Source of the DNA: Nocardia transvalensis
GTDB lineage: Bacteria > Actinomycetota > Actinomycetes > Mycobacteriales > Mycobacteriaceae
Assembly: GCF_015477765.1 (NCBI RefSeq)
Contig: NZ_JADLQQ010000005.1
Coordinates: 310,001-374,000 of the forward strand
DNA length: 64,000 nt
Direction of reading: 5' to 3'
Made by a program: the position numbers and the translations under genes. Below, one piece after another: positions 10,997 through 19,784 of the stretch; the first letter of the stretch is position 1; every line of letters starts with the position of its first letter. Under the pieces are notes generated by a model, which made no database searches, was not told where the DNA came from, and was given only the letters and a program-made list of their open reading frames with translations.

Positions 10997-12643
10997 TCAA
11001 CGAAGACTAAGGAGCGGGTCGGCCGGGGCGAGATCGAGATCGTCGGCGGCAAACGTATACGCCGGACCCGGTCCTGTCGAGCGTGTCTCGAAACGCACCG
11101 TGACGCGCCCGTGCCCGCTGCCCTGCACCCAGCCGTGGCCGTGTTCGCGATGGTGCACGTCGCGGCCCGGATACCAGAATTCGGTGGTGTAGGAGCGGGT
11201 CGCGGGCGGGACGGCGGCTTCGGCGACGGCGACGCCGGATTCCGCGGCGACGGCGAAAGTGGGCTCGGGCGCGACGAATTCGTCGAGGGCGTCCCGGCTG
11301 GCGCCGGGAAGGTGATCGAGCGCGGCGGAATGATGATCGAGCGCGGCGGAACGACGATCGAGCGCGGCGGGTGTCGAGGGGCGCGCGACCAAGTCCTGAT
11401 CCAATTCCGGGAACAGCGACTCCTGCCGCACCGTCGACAGCCCGCCGAATCCCACGCCCACCAGGCGGATCGGGCCCAGCTCGCCGGGGTCGATGGCCGA
11501 GCGCAGGGCGGCGGCGGTCAAGGTGGCCAGATCCTCGGTGGCGTAAGGCAGGGTGAACGAGCGGGTCACGATCCCCATATCGGCCTTCTTCAGTTTCAGC
11601 ACCACCGTGCGGGCCGCGCGGCCGTCGCGGGTCAACCGCCGGTGGGCGGCCGCGGCCATCTCCTCGATCGCCGGGCGCAGCTGGGCCAGGGTGAGGATGT
11701 CGGTCTCGTACGTGGTTTCGGCACTGATCTGTTTGGCCTCGGCGCGCTCGGCGACGGGCCGGTCGTCGATGCCGCGGGCGAGCCGATGCAGGGCCGCGCC
11801 CACACTGCCACCCAGCAGCGAAACGGCCTCCAACTCGGGCAGGGCCGCGAACGCACCGACGGTTTCGATGCCTACCGACCGCAACCGCCCCTCGGCCACC
11901 GGCCCGATCCCCCACAGCTTGCGCACCGGCAGCGCGGCCAGCAGCTGCTGCTGGTCGGCCGGGGACACCACCCGCACACCGTCGGGTTTGGCCAGGCCCG
12001 AGGCGATCTTCGCCAGCTGCTTACCGGTGCCCGCCCCGACCGAGGCGACCAGCCCGGTGCGTTCGCGCACCAGCGCCCGCAGCTGCTCGCAGAATTCCAG
12101 CACCTCCCCCACGCTCGCCCCCGCCAGCTCGGCGGGCTCGCCGAACGCCTCGTCGAACGACAGCGTCTCCAATACCGGGATGCGCGAGCGCAGCGTCTCG
12201 AAGACCTGCCCACTCACCTCGCCGTAGACCACGCCGCGCGGCGGCACCACCACCGCCGTCACCCCGACCAGACGGCGAGCCTGATGCATCGGCATGGCCG
12301 AGCGCGCCCCGAACACCCGCGCCTCGTAGCTGGCCCCGGCCACCACCCCGCGCCCTCCGGTGCCCCCGACCAGCACCGGACGCCCGCGCAACGTGGGCCG
12401 GGTCAGCTGTTCGACCGAGGCGAAAAAGGCGTCCATATCGATGTGCAGCACCCAGCGCCGGGCCCTTACCTCGAGGTCGGCACCGCCGACTGCCCGATTC
12501 AGGCGACCAGCTGCGGAATTGCTGTTGAATTCCTGGGGATCCGCCCCCGGCCGCGCCGTCGCCGCGCTACCCTGCCCGACCCCCTCGGATGCCTCCTGAC
12601 CAGGCAAAAGCCGTGTCGTAGCCGGGTCGGGGTCGCGATGCAT
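10997..12643 (-). CDS. dinB: DNA polymerase IV (Y family, DinB)
   Basis: Error-prone translesion polymerase, 548 residues, longer than the usual 350-470. Catalytic acids are visible: Asp69 in HIDMDAFFASVE and Asp164/Glu165 in SFDEAF. YEAR and the helix-hairpin-helix segment WGIGPVAEGRL follow. A little-finger domain ends in QESLFPELD, a beta-clamp binding motif (QxxLF). After it comes a poorly conserved tail of over 100 residues that includes three in-frame copies of a 7-residue repeat (RSAALDH type). The ATG at 12643 is supported by a -10 element TAGATT 7 nt upstream, so the mRNA may be leaderless. Divergent from galU. Confidence 0.93.
   Translation of the reverse strand: MHRDPDPATTRLLPGQEASEGVGQGSAATARPGADPQEFNSNSAAGRLNRAVGGADLEVRARRWVLHIDMDAFFASVEQLTRPTLRGRPVLVGGTGGRGVVAGASYEARVFGARSAMPMHQARRLVGVTAVVVPPRGVVYGEVSGQVFETLRSRIPVLETLSFDEAFGEPAELAGASVGEVLEFCEQLRALVRERTGLVASVGAGTGKQLAKIASGLAKPDGVRVVSPADQQQLLAALPVRKLWGIGPVAEGRLRSVGIETVGAFAALPELEAVSLLGGSVGAALHRLARGIDDRPVAERAEAKQISAETTYETDILTLAQLRPAIEEMAAAAHRRLTRDGRAARTVVLKLKKADMGIVTRSFTLPYATEDLATLTAAALRSAIDPGELGPIRLVGVGFGGLSTVRQESLFPELDQDLVARPSTPAALDRRSAALDHHSAALDHLPGASRDALDEFVAPEPTFAVAAESGVAVAEAAVPPATRSYTTEFWYPGRDVHHREHGHGWVQGSGHGRVTVRFETRSTGPGPAYTFAADDLDLAPADPLLSLR
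11313..11371 (-). repeat. 21-bp in-frame tandem repeat in dinB
   Basis: Three consecutive 21-bp units with core GATCGAGCGCGGCGG encode SAALDRR, SAALDHH and SAALDHL in the tail behind the clamp-binding motif. The period is a multiple of three, so copy number can vary without a frameshift. Confidence 0.8.
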
Positions 12644-12650
12644 GCCCCGA

Positions 12651-12656
12651 AATCTA
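12651..12656 (-). promoter_or_regulatory. Candidate -10 element of dinB
   Basis: TAGATT on the minus strand, 7 nt before the ATG at 12643, with no SD between. This is the geometry of a leaderless promoter. Confidence 0.45.
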
Positions 12657-12705
12657 CGCTCGGCTACCGACATGTCCCCGCGCACGAGTATGTGATGATT
12701 CGTCC

Positions 12706-13584
12706 ATGACTATCCGCAAGGCCGTGATCCCCGCCGCCGGTATCGGTTCTCGCCTGCTGCCGCTGACCAAGGCCATCCCCAAGGAGATGCTGCCGGTCGG
12801 CGACAAGCCGGTGATCGAGCACACCGTTCGCGAGCTGGTGGCCTCGGGTATCACCGACATCACCATCGTGGTCAGCGCCGGTAAGTCGCTGATCCAGGAT
12901 CACTTCCGCCCCAACCCGGCGCTGGTGGCGCAGCTGCGCTCCGACGGCAAGACCGCGTACGCCGACGCCGTGGAGGAGGTGGGCGAGCTGGGCCGCCTCG
13001 GCCACATCACCTACCTGGATCAGCACGGCCCCTACGGCAACGGCACGCCCGTGTTGAACGCGGCCCGCAATCTGGGCGACGAGCCGATGCTGGTGCTGTG
13101 GCCCGACGACGTGTTCGTCGCCGAGATCCCGCGTGCCCAGCAGCTCATCGACGCCTACAACAAGACCAAGGCCCCGGTGCTGGCGCTGATGCCGATGGAC
13201 CCGGCCGATTCGAAGCGCTACGGCGTGCCGGTGGTCCGCGAGACCCTCGAGGACGGATTGCTGCGCATCGGCGGCCTGCGGGAGAAGCCCAAGCCGGAGG
13301 ACGCGCCGTCGGCCTACGCCGCCATCGGAGGCTATGTGGTCACCCCGGGCATCATCGAGGAGCTGCGCAAGCAGGTGGCCGACTGGTACACCCACCGCAC
13401 CGGCGAGGTGTACCTGACCGACGCCATCAACGAATACGCGGCCTCGAATGCGGTGTACGGCCAGGTGATTCGCGGCAGCTGGTACGACACCGGCAATCCG
13501 GCCGACTACCTGATCGCCCAGTTCGCCTCGGCACTGGCACATCCCGAATACGGCCCCCGGCTGCGGCAGCTGATCACCGATTAA
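12706..13584 (+). CDS. galU: UTP-glucose-1-phosphate uridylyltransferase
   Basis: Cytoplasmic enzyme making UDP-glucose from UTP and glucose-1-phosphate, feeding polysaccharide and cell-wall sugar synthesis. 292 residues, standard length. The nucleotide-binding start VIPAAGIGSRLLPLTK followed by PKEMLPVGDKP is the family signature. GEVYLTDAI and the end of the fold GSWYDTGNPADYL are also present. ATG at 12706; no clear SD, with GATGAT 6 nt upstream as a possible -10. Convergent with the MarR gene, the two stops overlapping by 4 bp. Confidence 0.95.
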   Translation: MTIRKAVIPAAGIGSRLLPLTKAIPKEMLPVGDKPVIEHTVRELVASGITDITIVVSAGKSLIQDHFRPNPALVAQLRSDGKTAYADAVEEVGELGRLGHITYLDQHGPYGNGTPVLNAARNLGDEPMLVLWPDDVFVAEIPRAQQLIDAYNKTKAPVLALMPMDPADSKRYGVPVVRETLEDGLLRIGGLREKPKPEDAPSAYAAIGGYVVTPGIIEELRKQVADWYTHRTGEVYLTDAINEYAASNAVYGQVIRGSWYDTGNPADYLIAQFASALAHPEYGPRLRQLITD

Positions 13585-14018
13585 GCCTTGTCGTAGCGCA
13601 CCAGATACGCGGCGAACCGGGCGATATCGCGGTCGTCCCAATCCCGGAAGCGGTCGGTGAAGGCGCGAGCGCGGGCGCGTTCCGCCTCTCGCGCACGCCT
13701 TCTGCCCTCGGTGGTGGCGCGCAGGATGTGGTTGCGGCGATTGGCCGGATCCGCCTCGCGGGTGAGATAGCCCTGGCGCTCCAGGGTGGCGACCTGTCGG
13801 CTCACCGTGGACTTGTCCAGCAGGAAGTGCTCGGCCAGCTCCGAGGCCAGGCAGCCGTCGCGGTCGATGACCAGATCGAGGATGCTTGCGGCGACCAATG
13901 ACAGCTCCGGGTGCAGCTCCGCCGCCCGGCCGCGCGCCCGCCGCGCGAAGGCCGTGAGCTCACGCTGGATGGTCTGGATCGCCGCGCTGCGCGACGGCGT
14001 GGCGGAACGCTCCGTCAT
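13581..14018 (-). CDS. MarR-family transcriptional regulator
   Basis: 145-residue winged-helix regulator. The helix-turn-helix and wing span about residues 45-95, with LASELAEHFLLDKSTVSRQVATLERQGYL followed by the basic wing EADPANRRNHILRAT. Proteins of this size dimerise on palindromic operators. The start chosen is the ATG at 14018; longer in-frame options would run through the operator repeats. It is divergent from a membrane protein gene with three 15-bp inverted-repeat sites between them, so it very probably represses both genes. Confidence 0.9.
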   Translation of the reverse strand: MTERSATPSRSAAIQTIQRELTAFARRARGRAAELHPELSLVAASILDLVIDRDGCLASELAEHFLLDKSTVSRQVATLERQGYLTREADPANRRNHILRATTEGRRRAREAERARARAFTDRFRDWDDRDIARFAAYLVRYDKA

Positions 14019-14019
14019 G

Positions 14020-14078
14020 GTTGCATAGTACAACAATAAGGTTGTATAGTGCAACTATTAATAGTTGTATTTACCAAC
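14020..14078. promoter_or_regulatory. Three tandem operator sites for the MarR regulator
   Basis: Three 15-bp sites of pattern GTTGYAN6CAAC-like: GTTGCATAGTACAAC (14020-14034), GTTGTATAGTGCAAC (14041-14055) and GTTGTATTTACCAAC (14064-14078). Their starts are 21 and 23 bp apart, about two helical turns, so bound dimers would lie on one DNA face. The stretch is AT-rich in a GC-rich genome and fills the divergent promoter. Confidence 0.78.
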
Positions 14079-14094
14079 CTTGGAGCGGACTTTC

Positions 14095-15156
14095 ATGGCC
14101 TCACACCAGCTTCGGCACGTCGCCGCGCATCTGCTGACCCCGCTGTTGATGTGCGCGGGTATGGCGCTGGCGTATCTCGGCGCATTCCATCAGCCCGGGC
14201 CGAACCATCTGAAGGTGGCCGTCGTCGGCGAAGCACCGCAGGAGAAGGTGCTGGCGCAGACGCTGAAGGACACCGCGGGCGACAAACTCGAGGTCATCAC
14301 GCTGCCCAGCCGCGACGCGGCGGTGCATCGGCTGCAGGATCGCGATCTGGCCGGGGCGTACGTCCCCGATGCGCAGCATCCCGAACTGCTGGTGGCCAAG
14401 GCCAACTCCGACACCACCGCGATGGCCGTGCAGACCGTGTTCGGACGGGTCGCCGCTCAGCAGGACGTGCCGCTGCGGACCACCGACATCACTGCCCTGG
14501 CCGCCGGTGATCCGACCGGGCAGGGCCTGTTCTTCCTGTTGGTGGCGCTGAGTATCGGCTCCTACGGCAGCGTCGCGGCGATCGGTGCGGCCGGGGCGGG
14601 CCTGAGTGCGGGTGTGCGCGCCCTGTGCGGGCTGATGACCTCGCTGCTGGTCAGCGTGATCGGAATCGTCATGGCGGGTCCGGTCTTCCACGTCGTCGAC
14701 CACGACTACGCCCAGATCTGGGCGATGGGCTGGATCTATTCGGCCGGAATCCTGCTGATCGGCCTCGGCCTGCACACCTTCCTGCAGCGGTGGACCACCT
14801 TGGCGCTCATGGTGCTGTTCGTGATGCTGAACTTCACCACCTCCGGCGGTGTCTATCGTCCGGAGCTGCAGAGCGGCTTCTTCGGGGCGCTGCACTCGTT
14901 CTGGAACGGCGCCGGCTTCGTGGAGGGCGCTCGCAGTCTGCTGTATTTCGACGGCCGGGCCGGATTCGACGGCCGGATCCTGAGCCTGGTGCTGTGGTTC
15001 GCGGCCGGGCTCGCGCTCGTGGCGATCGCCGGAGTGGTCGAGAAGCGCCGGGCCGCGGCGGCCGTCGCGGCCGATGCGGCGCACGGACGACACGCGATCG
15101 AGACCGACCGGATGGAGTCCGCCGAGGAGGAGATGGAGGAGGCGGTCGGTGTCTGA
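14095..15156 (+). CDS. Integral membrane protein, YhgE/Pip or DUF3533-like permease
   Basis: 353 residues. One N-terminal helix (about 15-32) is followed by a soluble extracytoplasmic domain of about 120 residues (LKVAVVGEAPQEKVLAQTL) and about six membrane helices, then an acidic/Ala-rich cytoplasmic tail. This layout is that of ABC-2/YhgE-Pip-type membrane proteins often controlled by a neighbouring TetR or MarR regulator and linked to export or drug tolerance. No ATPase gene is next to it. The ATG at 14095 has GGAGCGG upstream. Substrate unknown; the regulator context points to an inducible efflux-like role. Confidence 0.75.
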   Translation: MASHQLRHVAAHLLTPLLMCAGMALAYLGAFHQPGPNHLKVAVVGEAPQEKVLAQTLKDTAGDKLEVITLPSRDAAVHRLQDRDLAGAYVPDAQHPELLVAKANSDTTAMAVQTVFGRVAAQQDVPLRTTDITALAAGDPTGQGLFFLLVALSIGSYGSVAAIGAAGAGLSAGVRALCGLMTSLLVSVIGIVMAGPVFHVVDHDYAQIWAMGWIYSAGILLIGLGLHTFLQRWTTLALMVLFVMLNFTTSGGVYRPELQSGFFGALHSFWNGAGFVEGARSLLYFDGRAGFDGRILSLVLWFAAGLALVAIAGVVEKRRAAAAVAADAAHGRHAIETDRMESAEEEMEEAVGV

Positions 15157-15159
15157 GGC

Positions 15160-15705
15160 TCAGAAGTAGCGGCGGATCGCGTAGATGTGGAAGTGGCTCA
15201 ACGGCGTCAGCGTCACTCCCACTCCGGCGCCGTAGGCGTTGAGCAGCAGCCCGCCCCCGGCGTAGATGCCGCCGTGCGAACCGTCCGGATTGACGATCAC
15301 CACGTCACCGGGCATGAGCGCCCAGAACGGCACCGCGCTGCCGGAGCGGGCCTGCTGCCAGGTGGTGCGCGGCAGCAGAATGCCCACCTGACGAAACGCC
15401 CACTGCACCAGCCCGGAACAGTCGAAGGCGTGCGGGCCTTCGGCGCCCCACTCGTAGGGTTTTCCGGTTTGCGAGGTCGCGAGGCTCAGGGCGGCCATCG
15501 CCCGCGGGCTGGCCATCGGCAGGTTCGCGATCCCGTCCGCGCTGAGGGAGGCCGACCCCGTCCCGGAGCCGGAACTGCTACCGCTGCTGCCGCTCACGTG
15601 TGCGATATCGGCCGCCGCCGGTCCGGCCCAGCCTGCGGCGGCCATGGTTCCGGCCAGCGCGGCGAGGAGGAGCCGGGTACGTCTGTGATGCGGTGTTGTG
15701 GTCAC
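15160..15705 (-). CDS. Secreted NlpC/P60 peptidoglycan endopeptidase
   Basis: 181-residue exported cysteine peptidase that cuts peptide stems of peptidoglycan. A signal peptide ends near AAADIA (about residue 33), then a Ser/Gly linker and the NlpC/P60 domain. The nucleophile is Cys96 in FDCSGLV and the His is at 144 in DGSHGGIY; the third polar position looks like Asn156 rather than the usual His, which some members also have. The GTG at 15705 has GGAGGG 9 nt upstream and gives a clean signal peptide, so it is preferred over longer starts. It ends 3 bp from the convergent membrane protein gene. Confidence 0.88.
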   Translation of the reverse strand: MTTTPHHRRTRLLLAALAGTMAAAGWAGPAAADIAHVSGSSGSSSGSGTGSASLSADGIANLPMASPRAMAALSLATSQTGKPYEWGAEGPHAFDCSGLVQWAFRQVGILLPRTTWQQARSGSAVPFWALMPGDVVIVNPDGSHGGIYAGGGLLLNAYGAGVGVTLTPLSHFHIYAIRRYF

Positions 15706-16010
15706 AATGTTTTGCCCTCCGGTTGGCATACACCACCGTGACGGGCAGGCCCGGCGACTGCTCAGCACACACTCCGGGCCGACATGCCTTGGTGGTGCAG
15801 TTGTCTCAGCTGGGTCGATCGGGTACAAGACGCAAGTTCAACTAGACGGTCATGGTTGCTGAAGCATAACCCCATCTAGCAGGCGATAAGCGAAAAACAA
15901 GATCTAATTCCACCCGGAGCCGGGTGTGTCGCATGCGAGCGAGCGCCGGAGTGCGCTCACGGCGATCACAACCGGTGTCCGTGTCGGTGCCCGGCTCTAC
16001 CGTGGACGGG
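15706..16010. other. Divergent intergenic region, no gene
   Basis: 305 bp between the endopeptidase and the VOC gene. On the minus strand a weak promoter TTGTTT, 16 nt, TAGATG lies at about 15876-15904, which would give the endopeptidase mRNA a leader of over 150 nt. Long leaders on such genes are sometimes riboswitches, but I could not match a known class. On the plus strand TACCGT at 15998 serves the VOC gene. Confidence 0.5.
15998..16003 (+). promoter_or_regulatory. Candidate -10 element of the VOC gene
   Basis: TACCGT ends 7 nt before the GTG at 16011, consistent with a leaderless transcript; it is preceded by GC-rich DNA without a clear -35. Confidence 0.4.
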
Positions 16011-16631
16011 GTGAACGCACTCGATCACCTGGTGTTGGCGACGCCGCAGCTGTCCGAGACGGTCGCGCACCTGACCCGGCTCGTGGGCGTCGAGCCCGTT
16101 CCCGGTGGCCGGCATGTCGGCCGCGGCACGCGCAACTTCCTGCTGGGCCTGGGTGCGGGCGGCTATCTCGAGATCATCGGGCCGGATCCCGAGCAGCCCG
16201 AACCGGAGTCGCCGCGCCCGTTCGGCGTCGACGAGCTGACCGGTCCCCGCCTGGTCGCCTGGGCCATCGGCGTGACCGATATCGACGCGGCGGTGACGGC
16301 CGCCCGGGCGGCCGGATTCGACCCCGGTGATCCGTCGGAGATGTCGCGCGCCACTCCGGGCGGGGAGACGCTGCGCTGGCGGTTGACCCTCGACCGCGGC
16401 GGCCGCGGTACCGGGATCGTCCCGTTCCTCATCGACTGGGGGTCGACCAGGCATCCCGCGCTGGATCTGCCGCAGGCGAAGCTGCTGTCGCTGACCGCCG
16501 TCCACCCCGACGTGGCCACGACTTCGGCTCTGCTGCAGGCCGTTTCGGCCGCCATCGAACTGCTGCCGGGTATCCGCCCCGCGCTGATCGCCACCCTCGA
16601 CGGGCCGCACGGTCCGGTCACGCTGGTATGA
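16011..16631 (+). CDS. VOC-superfamily (glyoxalase-like) protein
   Basis: 206-residue protein with two vicinal-oxygen-chelate half domains. The first begins NALDHLVLATPQLSETVAHL, with the metal-ligand-type His in LDHLVL; the second holds LPQAKLLSLTAVHPD. It resembles the glyoxalase-like domain 3 group, whose members lack a firm assigned reaction. The GTG at 16011 starts the domain exactly; the longer in-frame start at 15924 adds residues without similarity. Soluble, no signal peptide. No operon partner. Confidence 0.82.
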   Translation: MNALDHLVLATPQLSETVAHLTRLVGVEPVPGGRHVGRGTRNFLLGLGAGGYLEIIGPDPEQPEPESPRPFGVDELTGPRLVAWAIGVTDIDAAVTAARAAGFDPGDPSEMSRATPGGETLRWRLTLDRGGRGTGIVPFLIDWGSTRHPALDLPQAKLLSLTAVHPDVATTSALLQAVSAAIELLPGIRPALIATLDGPHGPVTLV

Positions 16632-16643
16632 GCGGGCCCGCAG

Positions 16644-16752
16644 TCACACCCGTTCCAGATCCCGCTCCCGCGTCTCGGGCAGGGCGAGGATGGACAGCAG
16701 CGGGGAACAGCGCCAGGCTCCAGACCATCGCGACCCCTGCGCCGAAACGAGG
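16644..16752 (-). pseudogene. Remnant of an MFS transporter C-terminus
   Basis: On the minus strand GVAMVWSLALFP can be read, and after one extra base (near 16699) LLSILALPETRERDLERV and a stop. A final helix followed by ALPETRxRDL is the classic end of sugar/metabolite-H+ symporter (MFS) proteins. Nothing upstream of 16752 continues the protein, so this is a frameshifted fossil of about 36 codons directly behind the VOC gene. Confidence 0.6.
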
Positions 16753-16790
16753 AAGAGGCGGCCGGGAAACGAGGGAGACGTGGCGGGCTC

Positions 16791-16853
16791 GCCGCGCTCG
16801 GCGGGTGCGACCAGGTGGCGTCACTGATGAGTGTCGCACCCGCCGAGCAGCGG
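16791..16853. repeat. Long palindrome, copy 1 of a repeat pair
   Basis: GCTCGGCGGGTGCGAC (16796-16811) and its perfect complement at 16833-16848 form a 16-bp stem around a 21-nt loop containing GTGGCGTCA. The flank GCCGCGCTCGGCG and the loop motif recur at 17025-17086. About 450 bp of this convergent region (16632-17086) carries no intact gene. Confidence 0.75.
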
Positions 16854-17024
16854 TTTCGCTTTCCCGCTGTCGGAGACCGCGGGAAGACCAGGAGGGGATG
16901 GGGCGCCGCACTCCCCCCTCACGGGAGCCGACGGGCAGTGGGCTTTGTCACTGTCTTGCCCCAAACCCTACCACCATTTGCCGCTATACAACGGCACGTT
17001 AAATAACGGTCCGATGTATTTTGC

Positions 17025-17086
17025 CGCGCTCGGCGTGAGCGGCGCAGTGGCGTCAGGTAGGGGCGCCGCGCCCGCCGAGCGGCGGC
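17025..17086. repeat. Long palindrome, copy 2 of a repeat pair
   Basis: Same architecture and orientation as 16791-16853: GCTCGGCG and GCGGCGC arms complementary to the arms ending at 17080, with GTGGCGTCA in the loop, but 3 mismatches in the stem. It ends next to the pruB stop and may terminate that transcript. Confidence 0.68.
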
Positions 17087-18061
17087 TCACCTCCCCGGTG
17101 CAGCCGACCGGAGGAAGAACATGAGGTTGGCCGGCCGTTCCGCGAGGCGTCGCACGAAGTAGCCGTACCACTGGTCGCCGAAGGGCACATACACCCGCAG
17201 GTGCTGGCCCATGCGGACCAGGCGGTCCTGTTCGGCGGGCCGGATGCCGTAGAGCATCTGGAATTCGAAGTCGTCGCGCCCGCGCGGCACCGCCGTGGCC
17301 AGCAGCGCCGCCGCCTCGATCATCGCCGGATCGTGCGTGGCGACCATCGGATAACCCTTGCCGCGCATCAGGATTCGCAGACACCGCAGATACGAGGCGT
17401 CGACCTCCCGCTTGCGCCGGAACGCCACCGTCTCCGGTTCGTTGTAGGCGCCCTTGCACAGCCGGATCCGCGCACCCTCCTCGGCAAAGGCCCGGCAGTC
17501 GTCCTCGGTGCGCCGCAGATACGCCTGCAGCACCGTGCCGACCGTGTCGGGGTGGTCGCGGCGCAGTTCGCGCACGATGGACAGGGTGGAGTCGGTGGTG
17601 GTGTGGTCCTCCGCGTCGAAAGTCACCCAGACCCCGGCGTTTTCGGCCGCCTCGACGACCTTGCGCGCATTGTTCAGTGCCACCGCGTGACCGTCGCCGG
17701 GCAGCGCCTGCCCGAATGCCGACAGCTTGACCGACACCTCGAGCGGGCGCGCGCATCCCGACTCGGAGCGTCCCGGCACCTGCGCCAGCGCATCGATCAG
17801 CGCCAGATATTCGTCGACCACATGCTGAGCCTGCGCCGGATCGAGGGTGTCCTCGCCCAGATAGTCGATGGTGACGAACCTGTTCTGTCGCAACAGTTCT
17901 CGCACGTTCTCCAAAGCCGCATCGCGAGACTCCCCGGCGACGAACCGGTCGACGATGCGTTTGGTCACCGGCATCCGGGTCAGACCGCGTTCGGCCCGCT
18001 GCGACCGGGCCGCGGCCAGCAGGGCGGGACGCAGCGGGTTGCTCAACACCACCGTGCTCAT
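17087..18061 (-). CDS. pruB: Proline dehydrogenase
   Basis: FAD enzyme of the PutA/PruB family that oxidises L-proline to delta1-pyrroline-5-carboxylate and passes electrons to quinone; 324 residues, the size of monofunctional enzymes. The TIM-barrel motifs EVSVKLSAFG, TFDAEDHT and RLCKGAYNE are present, and QMLYGIRP with RVYVPFGDQWYGYFVRRLAERP forms the substrate and flavin site. The ATG at 18061 directly abuts the TAG of pruA (TAGATG), so both are one operon and probably translationally coupled. It matches Rv1188 in order and content. Confidence 0.96.
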   Translation of the reverse strand: MSTVVLSNPLRPALLAAARSQRAERGLTRMPVTKRIVDRFVAGESRDAALENVRELLRQNRFVTIDYLGEDTLDPAQAQHVVDEYLALIDALAQVPGRSESGCARPLEVSVKLSAFGQALPGDGHAVALNNARKVVEAAENAGVWVTFDAEDHTTTDSTLSIVRELRRDHPDTVGTVLQAYLRRTEDDCRAFAEEGARIRLCKGAYNEPETVAFRRKREVDASYLRCLRILMRGKGYPMVATHDPAMIEAAALLATAVPRGRDDFEFQMLYGIRPAEQDRLVRMGQHLRVYVPFGDQWYGYFVRRLAERPANLMFFLRSAAPGR

Positions 18062-19705
<1,644 letters not shown>

Positions 19706-19718
19706 ACGCAGCAATAAA

Positions 19719-19733
19719 CACCGTCCGACGGTG
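19719..19733. promoter_or_regulatory. Candidate PruC operator between pruA and pruC
   Basis: CACCGTC-C-GACGGTG is a perfect 7-bp inverted repeat centred on one base, located 14 bp upstream of the pruA start in the 79-bp divergent space. It is a natural binding site for the PucR-type activator encoded next door; this is inference from position and symmetry. Confidence 0.5.
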
Positions 19734-19784
19734 GCTACCGTTGTACAGGAGAACGAATTGCGTTTGGCTTTTTCGTCCGATTGA

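Noticed and set aside
15706..15900. Leader of the NlpC/P60 gene as a cyclic di-AMP (ydaO) riboswitch
   Set aside because: Such riboswitches often precede wall hydrolase genes, but I could not find the conserved ydaO core motifs here; only the long leader remains.
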